DNA from: Earliella scabrosa
Lineage: Eukaryota; Basidiomycota; Agaricomycetes; Polyporales; Polyporaceae
Direction: 5' to 3'
Assembly: GCA_022605405.1 (NCBI GenBank)
Contig: JABYQQ010000016.1
Location: forward strand, 682,001-746,000
DNA: 64,000 nucleotides
In this document: piece after piece, positions 49,288 to 59,920 of the stretch
Layout: each line of letters starts with the position of its first letter
Position numbering within the stretch: position 1 is the stretch's first letter
Translations under genes and position numbers: made by a program
The notes under the pieces: generated by a model
Told to the model about the DNA's origin: nothing
The model's input: only the letters and a program-made list of their open reading frames with translations
The model's database searches: none

Positions 49288-51128
49288 ATGGACTCTCCCC
49301 TCTCCAACATACGTGCCGCGTACGCCGAGCTCCTTCGTCGTGTTCAAACCGCCCTCCGAACCCAGCTGGGAGATGCTACTCGCCTCCGCGCGGTCCGCTC
49401 AGAGGCCTTGTCTCTGCGAGCTTCCGCCGACCAAGTACGTGTCTTTCCTCACCCCATGCCTTCTTCCTGTTAAGCCAGCATCCATGTCTCAGCATCGTCA
49501 CCTCATCCCTATCCATGAACTCCAAACCTTACAGTCAAGTATCGCGGCCATGGTATATGACTTGGACGCGGCCTGTCACCAGTCCATTGACCCACCAGAC
49601 GGCGAGCATCTTCCCGTCGTTCAGACCGTTCGCACCGGCCGTCGCGGTCGCCCGTCTAAGGTCATTGACCCCAACTTCCTCGAGTTCGCTCTTGAGATGC
49701 GTGGTCCCGCCCGTATCGCCCGCGTTCTTGATTGCTCAGCACGCACAGTACGCCGTGCCGCCCTACGATATGGTTTGGCGCAGCCTGCCCCTCCAGTCCT
49801 CCGCGATGTACGCGCGCCTGATGGAACCACCTATCGTGAGCATAACAGCATGACGGCTCCTGTATCCAACCTTAGCGACGACGAACTGGACCGTGAGATC
49901 TCTCAAATCCTCACCGTCTTTCCGGAATGGGGACGCGAGATGATCGCTGGTCATCTTCGCGCCCAAGGCCACCGCGTGCCAGACCACCGCATCCGCCTTG
50001 CCTTCGTTCGCGTCCGCGGCGCCCCCGCCACCTTCGGTCGGCGCCGTATCACTCGCAAAAAGTATCGCGTCCCCGGGCCCAACTCTCTTGTCCACCACGA
50101 CGGGCAGCATGGTACGAGCTCGAGCCCAATCTTCCCTTTGTCCACGTCCTCACCATCACATGTCTGTCTCAGGCCTCATTCGTTGGAAATTCGTCATCCA
50201 CTGTTTCATCGACGGCTACTCTCGCTATGTCACCGCCATCCGAGTTCATACGAACAACCGTGCGGAGACGGTCCTTATCCTTTTCCTGGAATCCGTCGAC
50301 AAACACGGGGTACCCAGCCGTGTGCGCGGGGACCACGGCACCGAAAACATCCGTGTCGCGGAATGGATGGAGGGACGTAGGGGGGTTGACAGAGGTTCAT
50401 ATATCTGGGGCACGTCAGTAGCTTCTCGTCCTCCACCATGCTATCCTGATCTCACCTTCCTGCTTCGTAGGAGCGTTCACAACACCCGCATCGAGCGTCT
50501 CTGGTTTGACGTCACGCACGGCTTCGGGGGGAAGTGGAAGCACTTCTTTCTCGAGCTCGAGCAGGGATATGGTCTCGACGCCGACTGCGACGCTCACATC
50601 TGGCTCATTCACCACTTGTTCTTGCACGCCATCAACCAGGACGCGCATGAATGGCAGGAGAGCTGGAACGCTCATCGGCTCCGCATTCGTGGTGAGCGCG
50701 CTGCGAGTCCGCGCGAGCTCTTCATGTTCGGAATGATTGAGCACGGTCCCCGTGGGCTCGAACAGATCCACGCGCCGCCCCCGGTGCACGAGGAGCCGGT
50801 CAGCGACCTTGCCGACTATGGCGTCGATTGGGAGGTCATCAACGACCCTCGACTGATGGCTCACCACCGAGAGCACAACCCCGTGGGCGCCGACGTCAAC
50901 CTCTCCCCTTCCAACTCATCATCAACCCCCAACCCGTTCGCGACCACGTCCACGCCCCAGCGGTTGTCGGAGGTCACCTGCGACCCCCCTCGCTGCCCGC
51001 TCACGGCCCAGCAAGTCAGTTTGCTTAACGCGCACATGGCGCTCCACTTCGACCTCACTACACGCGACATGCTCGTTCGTCGCCAGATGTGGGTCGCCGC
51101 TTTGGAGTTCTGTTTACAGCTTTTCTAG
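49288..51128 (+). CDS. DDE integrase-core-domain protein (rve-like, mobile-element derived)
   Basis: Exons join(49288..49434, 49535..50111, 50173..50413, 50471..51128), 1623 nt, 540 aa with no stop or frameshift. The N-terminal part has a helix-turn-helix-like stretch (GPARIARVLDCSARTVRRAALRYGL). The catalytic core gives D238 (VHHDGQH), D295 (VRGDHGTEN) and E330 (HNTRIERLW), a DD34E spacing. The third intron, 57 bases and in frame, must be removed to obtain WGTSVHNTRIE and that spacing. FIDGYSRYVTAIRV is the hallmark strand after the first Asp. Proteins of this kind are widespread in Agaricomycetes and recall IS3-like integrases. The ending (FDLTTRDMLVRRQMW) is helical. An intact reading frame with four exons suggests either recent activity or a captured gene. 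Confidence 0.85.
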
Positions 51129-52026
51129 TCTAGTACTACTTGCATGTACACACTCCCGCTCAATACCACGCGTGTCCCTCCGCCTTCCGTGTGCAGACCG
51201 CCATCCCGAGAACACTTGCGGCTTCCGGTCCAGTACACTCGTGGTGGAAGCGGTCTCCATCCTCTTCGTGGACGGGCCTGACTGACGAGTACGGTCGTGC
51301 TGCTCACTCGGAGGTGTCCCGTCATAGTCGTGCCTGCCTGCTCGTGCGTTGTGAAGTACGCTCCGTTGCCAACCCGAGTTTAAGCAGTCAGGGCTGTCGA
51401 CCCGTCGGTCTCGAGCATCGTCGCGCGTGCGGCTCGAGCACCAGAGTGGCGCGCGGGACCTTCGCGCTCTCGGTCGTCCATCAACTCTGTCCAGCTTGCT
51501 CCCGTATATTCGTGAACACCACGGTTGGGGGTGATCGCTCACCGGTCCTGTCCTGCAACTCGCTGTCCCATCCTCGGCACGCGGGCGCCGAAGGGTCGTG
51601 TCTGCGCACTCGGTTCTATCTCTGTGTTCGTTCGACTGTGTATCGCAGTCCGCACAGTGGCTCTGTCCAGTCGGCTCGCTCGCGCCCGGCATACGCTCGA
51701 GATGCTTTCTCAGTTATGCAGTCCGCAACGCGGCTCGGTCAGGTCTGCTCGCTCGTGCCCGGCATAGGGTTGAGATGCTCTCCAAGCGATGGTGAGTCCA
51801 TGCACACGGTTCCGGAGTTGACTGTGTTTGGTGGGGTGTGTTCAGAAGTCCATATGCAGCACAGTCGTGTTGAGTCGCTCCATGATCAGCTACTCACCCA
51901 AATTTCGTCGCATGCACTGGTCCAGTCAGGCAAGCGTGTTTGTGTTATAGAATGAAGGCCGCCCACTATTCATTTACACTGCAACTGGCGGACGCAAGTT
52001 TACAACCACGGTCTACAAAACGTGCT
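51129..52026. other. Downstream of integrase, with imperfect 36-bp repeat
   Basis: 898 bases between convergent genes. The ORF track-like open frame at 51140-51955 follows a C/G/T-rich bias and has no domain. 51671-51706 and 51744-51779 are imperfect direct repeats sharing GCTCGCTCG and GCCCGGCATA blocks, offset by 73 bases. They may be remnants of the element's 3' part. Confidence 0.4.
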
Positions 52027-52953
52027 TTACCTCCTGAGACGGTCCGGGAGGTGAGTAAAAAAGATGGACGCAGGGAATATTGCTGGCTTGGGAAACATCG
52101 TCCGGACCCTCCAATCACACCCCCCCTCGCACACCCTCGTGTCCAACCTCCAGTAAAGAATCGAGCGCATCTTCGTCCCCTTGAGCGGCTCGACACGACT
52201 GTAGAGAGATGCATCGTCGTCGAAGCACCGCAATGACATCGCGCATGACCAGACATTGTCCCCACATCTCTTCGGCTTCTCCAGCTCGCTCCATTGGCTG
52301 GTCGACAGCCGCAGGTCCACCCCTCTGCCCTTCCAGGTAGAAACCAGGTCGGTTTCCTGGGTCGCCCGCGCCCCAACGATGCCAACATGATTGAAGAGGA
52401 GGTAGGGGTACGCACATCCGAAGATGACGGGGTTGAAGAAGTTGACGAGGAGGGAGCACCACGCCCGCACGATCGGCACGAGGGGGTCCAGATGGGCACT
52501 CTGCACCAGGTTGACTTGGCCTTTCGACGTGGTGACGTGTGCGATGGTGTCGATCCCGCGGTCGCGGAGACCAGCGCCCTCGGTGGTGTCCCAGCTGGTG
52601 AACGTCACCTCGGTGCCTTCTTGCACCTTGGTCAGATAGTAGAGGGCTGGCTGGAATGCGTCCTGGCGCACGTAGATGTCGAGATTGAACGGCACGAAGT
52701 CCAACTCGCGCAGGAAGAACTTCGCAGCGCAGGACCCCCCGACAACCCCTTCGCGCTTCCCCATCCGTGTCAGTAGATCCGCCGGACGGGGCACGAAGCG
52801 TCCCACGATCCGCTCCATCTCCGCAAGCAGCTCGTCCGTGGCACCAGTCAGGGTGGCACGGCACACCAGTCGGAGAGTGAGCACGTCGCGGAAGGGGAGG
52901 AAGAAGGCGACCCGCTCGTGGATCCTCCTATCCCATTGTGCGAAGGGCTTCAT
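52027..52953 (-). CDS. F-box-like / degenerate NTase-like family protein, member 1
   Basis: Single exon, 308 aa. The ATG at 52953 is chosen because it opens directly into an F-box-like segment (RIHERVAFFLPFRDVLTLRLVCRATL); the frame stays open further upstream, but that part has no similarity. Then come RFVPRPADLL and GGSCAAKFFLREL, followed about ten residues later by NLDIYV. This G[GS]..A.. then xLDxY pattern recalls the hG[GS]...DhD core of nucleotidyltransferase folds, with the first Asp replaced by Asn. The later part has FGCAYPYLLFNHVGIV, also found in member 3 as FGCAYPLLTLSRLTLI. It is intronless, unlike most genes here. The function is unknown. Confidence 0.7.
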   Translation of the reverse strand: MKPFAQWDRRIHERVAFFLPFRDVLTLRLVCRATLTGATDELLAEMERIVGRFVPRPADLLTRMGKREGVVGGSCAAKFFLRELDFVPFNLDIYVRQDAFQPALYYLTKVQEGTEVTFTSWDTTEGAGLRDRGIDTIAHVTTSKGQVNLVQSAHLDPLVPIVRAWCSLLVNFFNPVIFGCAYPYLLFNHVGIVGARATQETDLVSTWKGRGVDLRLSTSQWSELEKPKRCGDNVWSCAMSLRCFDDDASLYSRVEPLKGTKMRSILYWRLDTRVCEGGCDWRVRTMFPKPAIFPASIFFTHLPDRLRR

Positions 52954-53545
52954 GATTGGGAGGAGAGGTGAGGTGTATTCAAGGGTAGGGGCTCTTGTGC
53001 GACAAGGACGGCAGACGGGGTGGTCGGTGGGCGGCGAGGTGGATGAAGTTCCAAGGTGGGGTCGCAGCACCGGGAAGGGGGAGGGTCCCTTCCCCCAACA
53101 CATGTCCCGCGGTCAGCGATGCGGCCCGTACAGAGCATCTGATAGGCCTCGCGCAAAGTGTCTCGCTCAGGCGCAGCATCAGAGCAATGTACATGTGGTT
53201 GGGTACCTGTTCTGGAACTAGGATCATGCGTCCGGGCGGCATGGCACCCGGACAGCCTTGGTAATTCGATCTTGCAACATCGATAGGTCCATGTGTCTGC
53301 CTGCACATGCTATGCATCAGCTCAGACACGGACGTGGACACACACAAACCTGCGTTGCTCTGCTAACCACCAGCGCTACGTGTGTGGTCGGGCGGTTGGT
53401 GAATGTGTTGGATGCACGCGCAGATGCATAACACTTACGTGTTATTGGCGTCGGGGTGTTGAGTTGTCACGATGATCATCGCTTCACTTGGGATCACAGG
53501 GAGATGGAGTTATCGCACGTCATCGTTGATACAGGAACTCGGCGC
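52954..53545. other. Intergenic region between family members 1 and 2
   Basis: 592 bases between two minus-strand genes. ORFs are short and overlapping. It should hold the promoter of member 1 and the 3' UTR of member 2. A TATATA (53555-53560) lies just inside the 3' end of member 2. Confidence 0.35.
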
Positions 53546-54577
53546 CTAAGATATATACAGCAGGGACCATGCCGTCAGGCGCCGTGAAGGCGCGCACTCA
53601 TCCGGCCCGTCCCGGCAATTACCGGGGCACCTCGACCCGCCAAGCCACCAAACCACCGTCTCCCGCCTACCCACAACGCCCAAAGGCGCCTGCCCCGTCT
53701 CCGAACCCAGAACGCCAAGAACCCCTCTCGTGCAGTCTCGGTCGCCGAAGTATCGCATGGTCGTGGCGCATGCGGCGCGTCGCCCGCCCAGACACTCCCC
53801 GCCCACTCCCCAATAGGCCGCCCTGCGCGCTAGCTCCCAGCCGTGTTCCCCCAGCCGAGCCCTCTCCTCGTCGAGCCACCGAGGCATGCCGTTGGGATTC
53901 CCGGGGAACATTGCGGGGGTCAGGATTGCCCGTCGACGCGCCGTCAAGGTCGGAAAGGCAGCGCAAAAGGTGTGCGCACTGATGAAGTTTTGCAATGCCG
54001 TGTTCCATTGACCGGCAATGGCGTGCAGGGTTCCCAACTCTGAGCATTCGTGGACATGATACACGATGCATCCATTGCGCACGCGCTTGATACGGAGCAA
54101 ATCTTCCGGTCGGAGGCGTTTGTGCAGGTTGACGCGCGGGAGTTGAGTCGAGCCTTGCTCTCTTGGGGCCGGTTCTGGCATCGTCTCCTCCTCGAAGCCG
54201 TATTGCCGCGTCAGCTTCAGCATGAAGAGGTCGTAATTCTTGGTGGGTAGGTAGAGGTCGACTTGGGCAGGAAGAGGGATGGTGAGAGGGAAGAGAACGT
54301 GCAGGGCGGCTTCCCCGGTGACGACGACGCGAAGCTCGTCGAACCAGCCCCAGAAGCTGCGGAAGAGTTTGTCATCCATGGTAGGCCCGAGGACTGCTCG
54401 CATTCGGCGGCGAAGCGCAACCGCGACGAAGCTGTCACCGAGGTGGCTCGTCCGGCGAACGCGCACGAGCGCGTCGATGTCGAGGATGTCCATGATATGG
54501 AGGTTGATGTCGTAGACGAGGGGCTTGAAGAGTACCTCGTCTGGCCAAGATTCGTCGAGTGGGGAGATGGGGGCCAT
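53546..54577 (-). CDS. F-box-like / degenerate NTase-like family protein, member 2
   Basis: Single exon, 343 aa, starting at the ATG at 54577. The N-terminal segment LHIMDILDIDALVRVRRTSHLGDSFV takes the place of the F-box. It is followed by the family core VVVTGEAALHVLFPL and then QVDLYLP, so the first acidic position of the DxD-like motif is Gln. A helix-rich middle leads to PALTARRRAIL-like FPTLTARRRAILTPAMFPG. The last 70 residues are Gly/Arg/Cys-rich and may not be conserved. The gene is divergent from member 3, 357 bases away. No orthologue with known function is recognised. The similarity to members 1 and 3 is by motif order rather than by long identity. Confidence 0.65.
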   Translation of the reverse strand: MAPISPLDESWPDEVLFKPLVYDINLHIMDILDIDALVRVRRTSHLGDSFVAVALRRRMRAVLGPTMDDKLFRSFWGWFDELRVVVTGEAALHVLFPLTIPLPAQVDLYLPTKNYDLFMLKLTRQYGFEEETMPEPAPREQGSTQLPRVNLHKRLRPEDLLRIKRVRNGCIVYHVHECSELGTLHAIAGQWNTALQNFISAHTFCAAFPTLTARRRAILTPAMFPGNPNGMPRWLDEERARLGEHGWELARRAAYWGVGGECLGGRRAACATTMRYFGDRDCTRGVLGVLGSETGQAPLGVVGRRETVVWWLGGSRCPGNCRDGPDECAPSRRLTAWSLLYIS

Positions 54578-54934
54578 GGGCTGTTTGGGTTGCCGCCGAC
54601 CAGCCAGGCGCGGTCACGGTTGCGGCAGATAGAGGGTTGAAGGCACCTCGAGTTCACTGACCCACCTTCGCACCAGTTCGGCATTACTTATTGTCGTCAA
54701 TGAAGCGGAGATGTTGGTCGGGTAACGTGGCGCGCCCGCGCTCCGCGTGAATCCGAATGAACCATTACCCAGGATGCATATCAAGGAGCCATCGTGACAC
54801 GCAATCACTGCGGTTTCGAACACCGCCTGGTGCCTGCTCCATCGCCCGCCCTCGGTCACGGTTGATTGTCTCTCTCTTCCATTATCGTCTCAACTCACCT
54901 CTCCAACGCCTCTGCCAGCTTTCTCGTTCGCCCC
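54578..54934. promoter_or_regulatory. Bidirectional intergenic region between members 2 and 3
   Basis: 357 bases separating divergent starts at 54577 and 54935. It is open in one plus-strand frame, but that frame is not the one used after splicing. No TATA box is obvious. The right part is CT-rich (TCTCTCTCTTCC around 54870). Confidence 0.45.
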
Positions 54935-56394
54935 ATGCCTCCCCAGTAAGTTCTCGTTGTTGGCCGCGCACTACGCTCCACCTCGCTTACTCCCAGGTCA
55001 GTTTGCCAGTTGAGATAGACACACAGATCTCCGACAATTTGGATCTGCCTGCTCTTATCGCCTGGCGCGATACCTGCCGCCGCTCGTACCAACATGTCGA
55101 GGCTCGCCTCGACAGCCACCTGGAGAAACTCCTCCACCGTTTTGTGCCCGATGCCGAGGCGTTCTTGCTGGGCGTCGAATCGTACCGGGGTCTCATCATC
55201 GGCCTCGCCGCCCTGGCATTCGTCGTGCGCGACTCTTCTCTGCTATCCGACACAGTGGATGTCGCGGTAGGCAGCGAGACCGCGTGGGACATGGAGCAAT
55301 ATCTGGTGCAGTCCCAATCCCTCATCTTTGTCGAGGATATTCCCCCTCCTCGCTTTACGCAAGACACCACCATCCGTATCTTCCTCACGCCCAAGTCTCG
55401 TTACGTCAGGCTTCTCGTATCGCATACCCCCAGCCCTTTCATGCCCCTCGCGCGCTGCCCAATCAGCGCGCTCATCAACTATGTCTCACGCCGGAGTTTT
55501 GGCTGCGCGTATCCGTTGCTCACACTCAGCCGGCTCACGCTCATCACGGACGAAGTCGACGATGAGGCTGCTAGAGATCCGGCCCCATCTCCAACCCCCA
55601 CTGCTCCAGTCCCAGCAGCTGCCGTCGTCGCACCCGCCAATGGAGATGCAGCCGTAACTGCCCTGCCGAGTATGCCGCCGAACCCGCTGCCGCCCCAGCT
55701 ACCCCTTACTCCCGCCGACGATGCTTCTACTCCCGGGTTACGCCCCGCAACGCCTCCTCCCAAACGCAATGAGGACACTGCCATTGCACTCCTCAGGTGG
55801 CTGCGGACTCATGGGTTCCGCGACGCGTTGACCCCTAGCGCCCTCCTTGACCCTCTGGCACCCCAGCCGTGCGACGACCATCCCTACAATTCCCGACATC
55901 CATGTTATCGGGACCTCTTCCTCTGCCCCGACCAGTCCAGGTTCTTCGGGGACCCAGGCTCTCTGGTCGTATTTTTTGACATCGCGCATGCATTGCCGCA
56001 CACCCTTGCCCGACGCCAGTACCCACCGTTTAATCCCACCGTCGTCTGGCGCTTCCAATCCATATGGACAAGGTGCGGTAAGGATTGTACGACCCGCGAT
56101 CCGATGTTGGGCTTTCTGGTGCGGGAGTACGACTGCCTCCTACATCCGGATATGGTCCGCCATGGCCCCAGGTTTGTTGGCGATCGGCCTTCCTCTCTCG
56201 CCAGACACGTACGTTCTTCTCATTATATTCATTGGTTTCATGTGCAGCTCACGCAACATGTCAACCCGCAGATCGAGGCCGCTCGTAGTGTTCCTCCGTG
56301 CGAGATTTGTTCCAGTGGTCCATGCGACGCGAACAGTTGGGGTTCGCCGCAGAGCGGTGCGTGGGGAGTACCCAACCACGAGGTAGAGACGTAG
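54935..56394 (+). CDS. F-box-like / degenerate NTase-like family protein, member 3
   Basis: Exons join(54935..54945, 55002..56394), 467 aa. The 11-nt first exon (MPPx) joins across a 56-base intron to give MPPHLPVEIDTQISDNLD, an F-box-like start followed by LIAWRDTCRRSY. Then come HRFVPDAEAFLLG (compare RFVPRPADLL in member 1) and IIGLAALAFVVRDSS. TVDVAV follows, where the DxD-like site has Thr at its first position. FGCAYPLLTLSRL matches FGCAYPYLLFNHV of member 1. A Pro/Ala-rich linker (about 225-285) precedes a Cys/His-containing C-terminal half (CEICSSGPCD). A 39-nt GT-AG stretch near 56211 could be a very short intron but is left in frame. Confidence 0.68.
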
Positions 56395-56635
56395 ACTAGA
56401 CTTCTTTGTGTACACATGCAACTTCAGGATATCTTATAGTCATCCGTGTTTCCCCTTGCTTGAAATGCGTTCATGGTCCAGTGGTCGAGGTGCGGGCGTT
56501 CGGCCCGGAGACTGCCGCACTGAGCGTCTCTGTTCGGCGCAGCGCTCGCTGTTGTCTCGCTTTTGCTCTCTCCATCCGCCACCTTCCGCCCTGCCGTCGT
56601 CTTTCTGTCCTCTGGCAACATCCACCGCCACCACG

Positions 56636-57231
56636 ATGAAACGCAAGCTTTCTCCAGCGAGGTCACATCGCGCGAGTACGACATCGTCGGTGCGCTCCTG
56701 CTCACCTCAGGCCGGCGAGGCCGCATCACCCAAGCGTCGGCGCACCGAACGTGCTCGAGATACCAGCCCTACACGCTCCCGACGCTCCTCACAGCCGCAG
56801 GAGCCCGAACGCCGCCTCATCGCGTGCCTGCAGTGCGCTCACAGTGGCCACGCTGCTCAATGCGTAACCAATCGGAGGACCATCGGATGTGTGCGCTGTA
56901 ACGCGGGACGGCTCGGTTGCTCGTTCTTGCAAGGTATGTCGTCGACGTTGGCTACATCTCCATAGGCACCCACCTGGCCATTCGGACAGGCATTCAGGCT
57001 TCCCAGGAGGATCTTGATCTTCCTGGCGTCATCCGACACATCGACCAGTCCCTTGCAATTATTTTCAACCGCTGCCGAACGATCTCGGAGACCCTGGAGG
57101 ACCTAGAGAGCCGCCTACGCAGCTCACAAGCGGGCGCCGCGGACGACGAAGAGGCTTTGGAGGCTGAGGGGCGCAATGAGGCATCGGACTCAGGGTTGGC
57201 CTTGTCGCATGGACACTCTCAAAGGTGCTAG
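56636..57231 (+). CDS. Zn(2)Cys(6)-like protein with C-terminal coiled coil
   Basis: Exons join(56636..56933, 56990..57231), 179 aa. After a basic Ser/Arg-rich N-terminus (ASPKRRRTERARD) comes CX2CX8CX8CX2CX6C (from CLQC to GCSFL). This is close to the Zn(II)2Cys6 binuclear cluster of fungal transcription factors, with one spacing longer than usual. The second exon gives DLDLPGVIRHIDQSL and a short coiled coil (ISETLEDLESRLRS), also typical for such regulators. The protein is much shorter than classical Zn2Cys6 activators and has no middle homology region. It may be a DNA-binding repressor or a relic. The intron was set at 56 bases (acceptor ACAG at 56989) rather than 32. Confidence 0.65.
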
Positions 57232-57396
57232 TTTGGGTCAGGGGTTCAACTTTGGCGGGGACAACATCGCAATGTATCATCAGTATGTATGCTCAGTATA
57301 CCCATTTGTCACACTCAAACGGCCAATGCTCGTCAATGTCTTTGCCATCGGGGTGCTACACTGGGGAGTATACAACATGCTACAGTTGCCATGTCC

Positions 57397-59171
57397 CTAT
57401 GCGATGAGACGCGCCGGCACCGGGAGACCACGTTTTGTGGGTAGCCCTGCGCGTCTCGAGAACGCACCCCATCGCCGTTCCATCTCCCGGATGCTGAGGG
57501 ACACCGCCTCGTCTTCAATCGGCGTGATGACCGCCATCGGGTCTTGCGTTGCGGATGGTAGGCGTTCGGCGCGGAACATCACGACGAGCGTCTCGTAAAG
57601 GTTCATGTCTTCACTTGCCGCGCTGGGGTCCCATCGCGTCGGGTGCCGGTCCATCCACAGTTTGGTAGCGCACCACCTCTCTATCCTGGCACGAAGTGCA
57701 CGATACATCCCTGGAGTCAGTCCGAAAAAGGCAAGGACCTGGTCCACGTTGACCGTCAGCCTCTCCCCTTCGTGCATGACTGGTAATATCGTCTGCGCGC
57801 GACGGCCAGTGCCCAAACCCATGTCCGTCAGACTGTCGCGCACGACGCGGGCCCGGATGACATCAGTGTACGCTGCACCGTACGGCGGCGGGGTAGTATA
57901 CAGCCTCATGTATTCTTCCCGGCGCGCCCCAAGGCGATTTTCGAGGTACACTGCGACGAGAGGAGGAATGGATGTGTCGTGGGTACCCTGGCTCGAGCTC
58001 TCGGGCTCATCTTCGCTGTCTTCGCCTGACATAGAAGGTAGGAACAGCGGCACGTCGGTTGCGCGATGAGACCGTGGTTCGAGGTTGCGCTGGGCAGGGG
58101 CTGCAATGTAGGCTTGTTGAGCGTGCAGGGTGGGCATATGCACGGGGTACGTACCGGCAGTCACGGCGATGGCTGTCGTTTGACTGCCATTCGTGGGTTG
58201 AGGAGGATAACGCAGGGACTGCCGATGCCAGGGTGCAGGCACGGAAGACCACTATGGGCATGGTGGGGTCAGTGTCAGTGCATGGGCAGATCACTTTACG
58301 GTTGTCAAACATCACGCACCCTAGCCACATGCGCGCGATAATGCAGCTCAGTCAGATTCAGTTGGGGTGCCCTGTACTGCGAACTGACGTTGTGACCAGC
58401 GGGCATCCACATCGGTACCGCTGCGTTCTGAACAGCGGGCATCAACATTGGATCCGCTACGTTCTGAACGGTGGGCATCAACATCGGATCCGCTACGTTC
58501 TGAACAGCGGGCATCAACATTGGATCCGCTACGTTCTGAACGGTGGGCATCAACATCGGTTCCACTACAACACCGATGAGCATCATGAGCACAGCGAAAA
58601 CTGCGGACGTACCCATTGAGTTGGCCAACATTTGCTCAAACTCCTCGAGCTCGGCTAAGGTGAACGCTGGGGGCGCGCTGTCTTGGTCTGTGTGTACAGC
58701 GTCGAAGCCGAAGTCAACCGGTGCGCCACCGATCCCGAAGTCCACAGCCGCGCGGTCAAACCCGAAGTCAACAGGACCTGCTCGCATTATAGATGGTCAG
58801 TAACCTAGGGCTCGTCATGCTGACGCGTTGGACAGGATTCGATGCGCACCGGGGAACACATCAGGGGCTCTTTCGGGGCCCACTTCGAGGATAGGAGTGT
58901 CGTGTTGCTGAGGCTGAGGCATGGCTTCTTCTGCATTTGCTGAGGGGTTGACGGCGGCGGCACGTCCTCCTCGAGCCCGACGTCGTCCACGCGCCCGAAG
59001 GGGGGCTGGCAGAGGGTTACTCTCGCGACGCGCCTCTCGCCTCGCCGCCCGCGCCGCTCGTTCTGTCAAGTTGTTTGCTTGGCCAACGTCGCCCGGGACC
59101 TGTTCGTCTACCCCGCCGCCATCCAAAACCACCGGCGGGTCAATCGCCACGGGTGGGTTGTCCTCGAGCAT
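57397..59171 (-). CDS. Repeat-containing protein of unknown function (12-residue repeats)
   Basis: Exons complement(join(57397..58100, 58155..58251, 58320..58777, 58850..59171)), 526 aa. The N-terminal part is Arg/Ala-rich (TERAARAARREARRES). A splice at 58778-58849 joins DVFPG to PVDFGFDRAAVDFGIGG. Then come an acidic helix, a hydrophobic stretch (AVFAVLMMLIGVVV) and four near-identical 12-residue units of the form PMLMPxVQNVAD. The C-terminal half contains VLAFFGLTPGMYRALRARIERW and DMNLYETLVVMFRAERL, which look structured but match no family I recognise. The hydrophobic stretch could be a membrane helix. The middle joins are well phased, but the start exon is less certain, because an ATG at 58787 could also serve. 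Confidence 0.55.
58401..58562. repeat. 36-bp in-frame minisatellite, about 4.5 copies
   Basis: Units start at 58401, 58437, 58473, 58509 and 58545. Alternate units differ (CATTGG..ACGGT against CATCGG..ACAGC), giving a 72-bp higher order. The unit length is a multiple of three, so copy changes keep the frame of the host gene. Confidence 0.85.
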
Positions 59172-59920
59172 GGACAGCGCTGACGCTAGCTCGCCGGCTG
59201 CTCACAGATGTGTTGCTCAGTCAAGACGAGGGCCGGGAGAGTGAGAGCTCTCACTTCACCTGTCGTTCTTGGGCTTCAGAAGGTGATGAGGCAAGAGAGT
59301 TGGGGGGACAAGGGGGGGGGTCTCTCTCCCCCATCGCGCCGGCGTTTAATTGTGTCTCGGCTGGGTTGCTGCCGAAGGCTGGAATAGGTTAACGGCCACA
59401 CGTTGAATAGATCTGATATCTGCGGCAATTTGGCTTTAGAAGGTGGGCGCATCAGACGAAATGCCCTGTCTGATCTCCACGCTCCATAGTCTCGACCTGA
59501 TTACCCACATCAGTCGGCTTATATGGATCTGCGTGCTGACGACCAGGCATTGAGGTGGTCCGTGGCTGCGCCGAGCGTTCGAAGCATGGTGGGCAGACTG
59601 AGTGTCGATGCTCTCCACCTCCTGGAACCCGCTACATGCATTGCAGGTCGTAGTACAGCGGCATCTGGCCATCGGTCATCAGCGGCACCCTCTTGACATT
59701 TCCGCGCATAGATATTTCATGCAGCAACCACACCTGATCCAAGGAGAAAATATATTACACGTGGCTCATGGGTACCGTACTGCGCCCTGGCCGGCCAGTC
59801 AGCTCTCCCGTCACGCGTTGCAGGGCAGACACGTGCGGACTCACTGACAGTGTCAGCAACATCTGCCAAGTACTCGGTATCGTATCATATAATGTCCGCA
59901 GTGCGTGCCCGCTCAGAGAG
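59172..59920. other. Intergenic region left of the minisatellite
   Basis: 749 bases. It contains the promoter of the minus-strand repeat protein gene (left) and nothing else recognisable. A G-run (GGGGGGACAAGGGGGGGGG around 59306-59320) stands out. Confidence 0.4.

Noticed and set aside
48343..52026. Terminal inverted repeats or target-site duplication around the integrase gene
   Set aside because: No matching ends were found by eye on the two sides; needs a computed self-alignment.
56211..56249. 39-nt GT-AG stretch as an intron in family member 3
   Set aside because: Shorter than any other intron in the window and in frame, so the exon was left whole.
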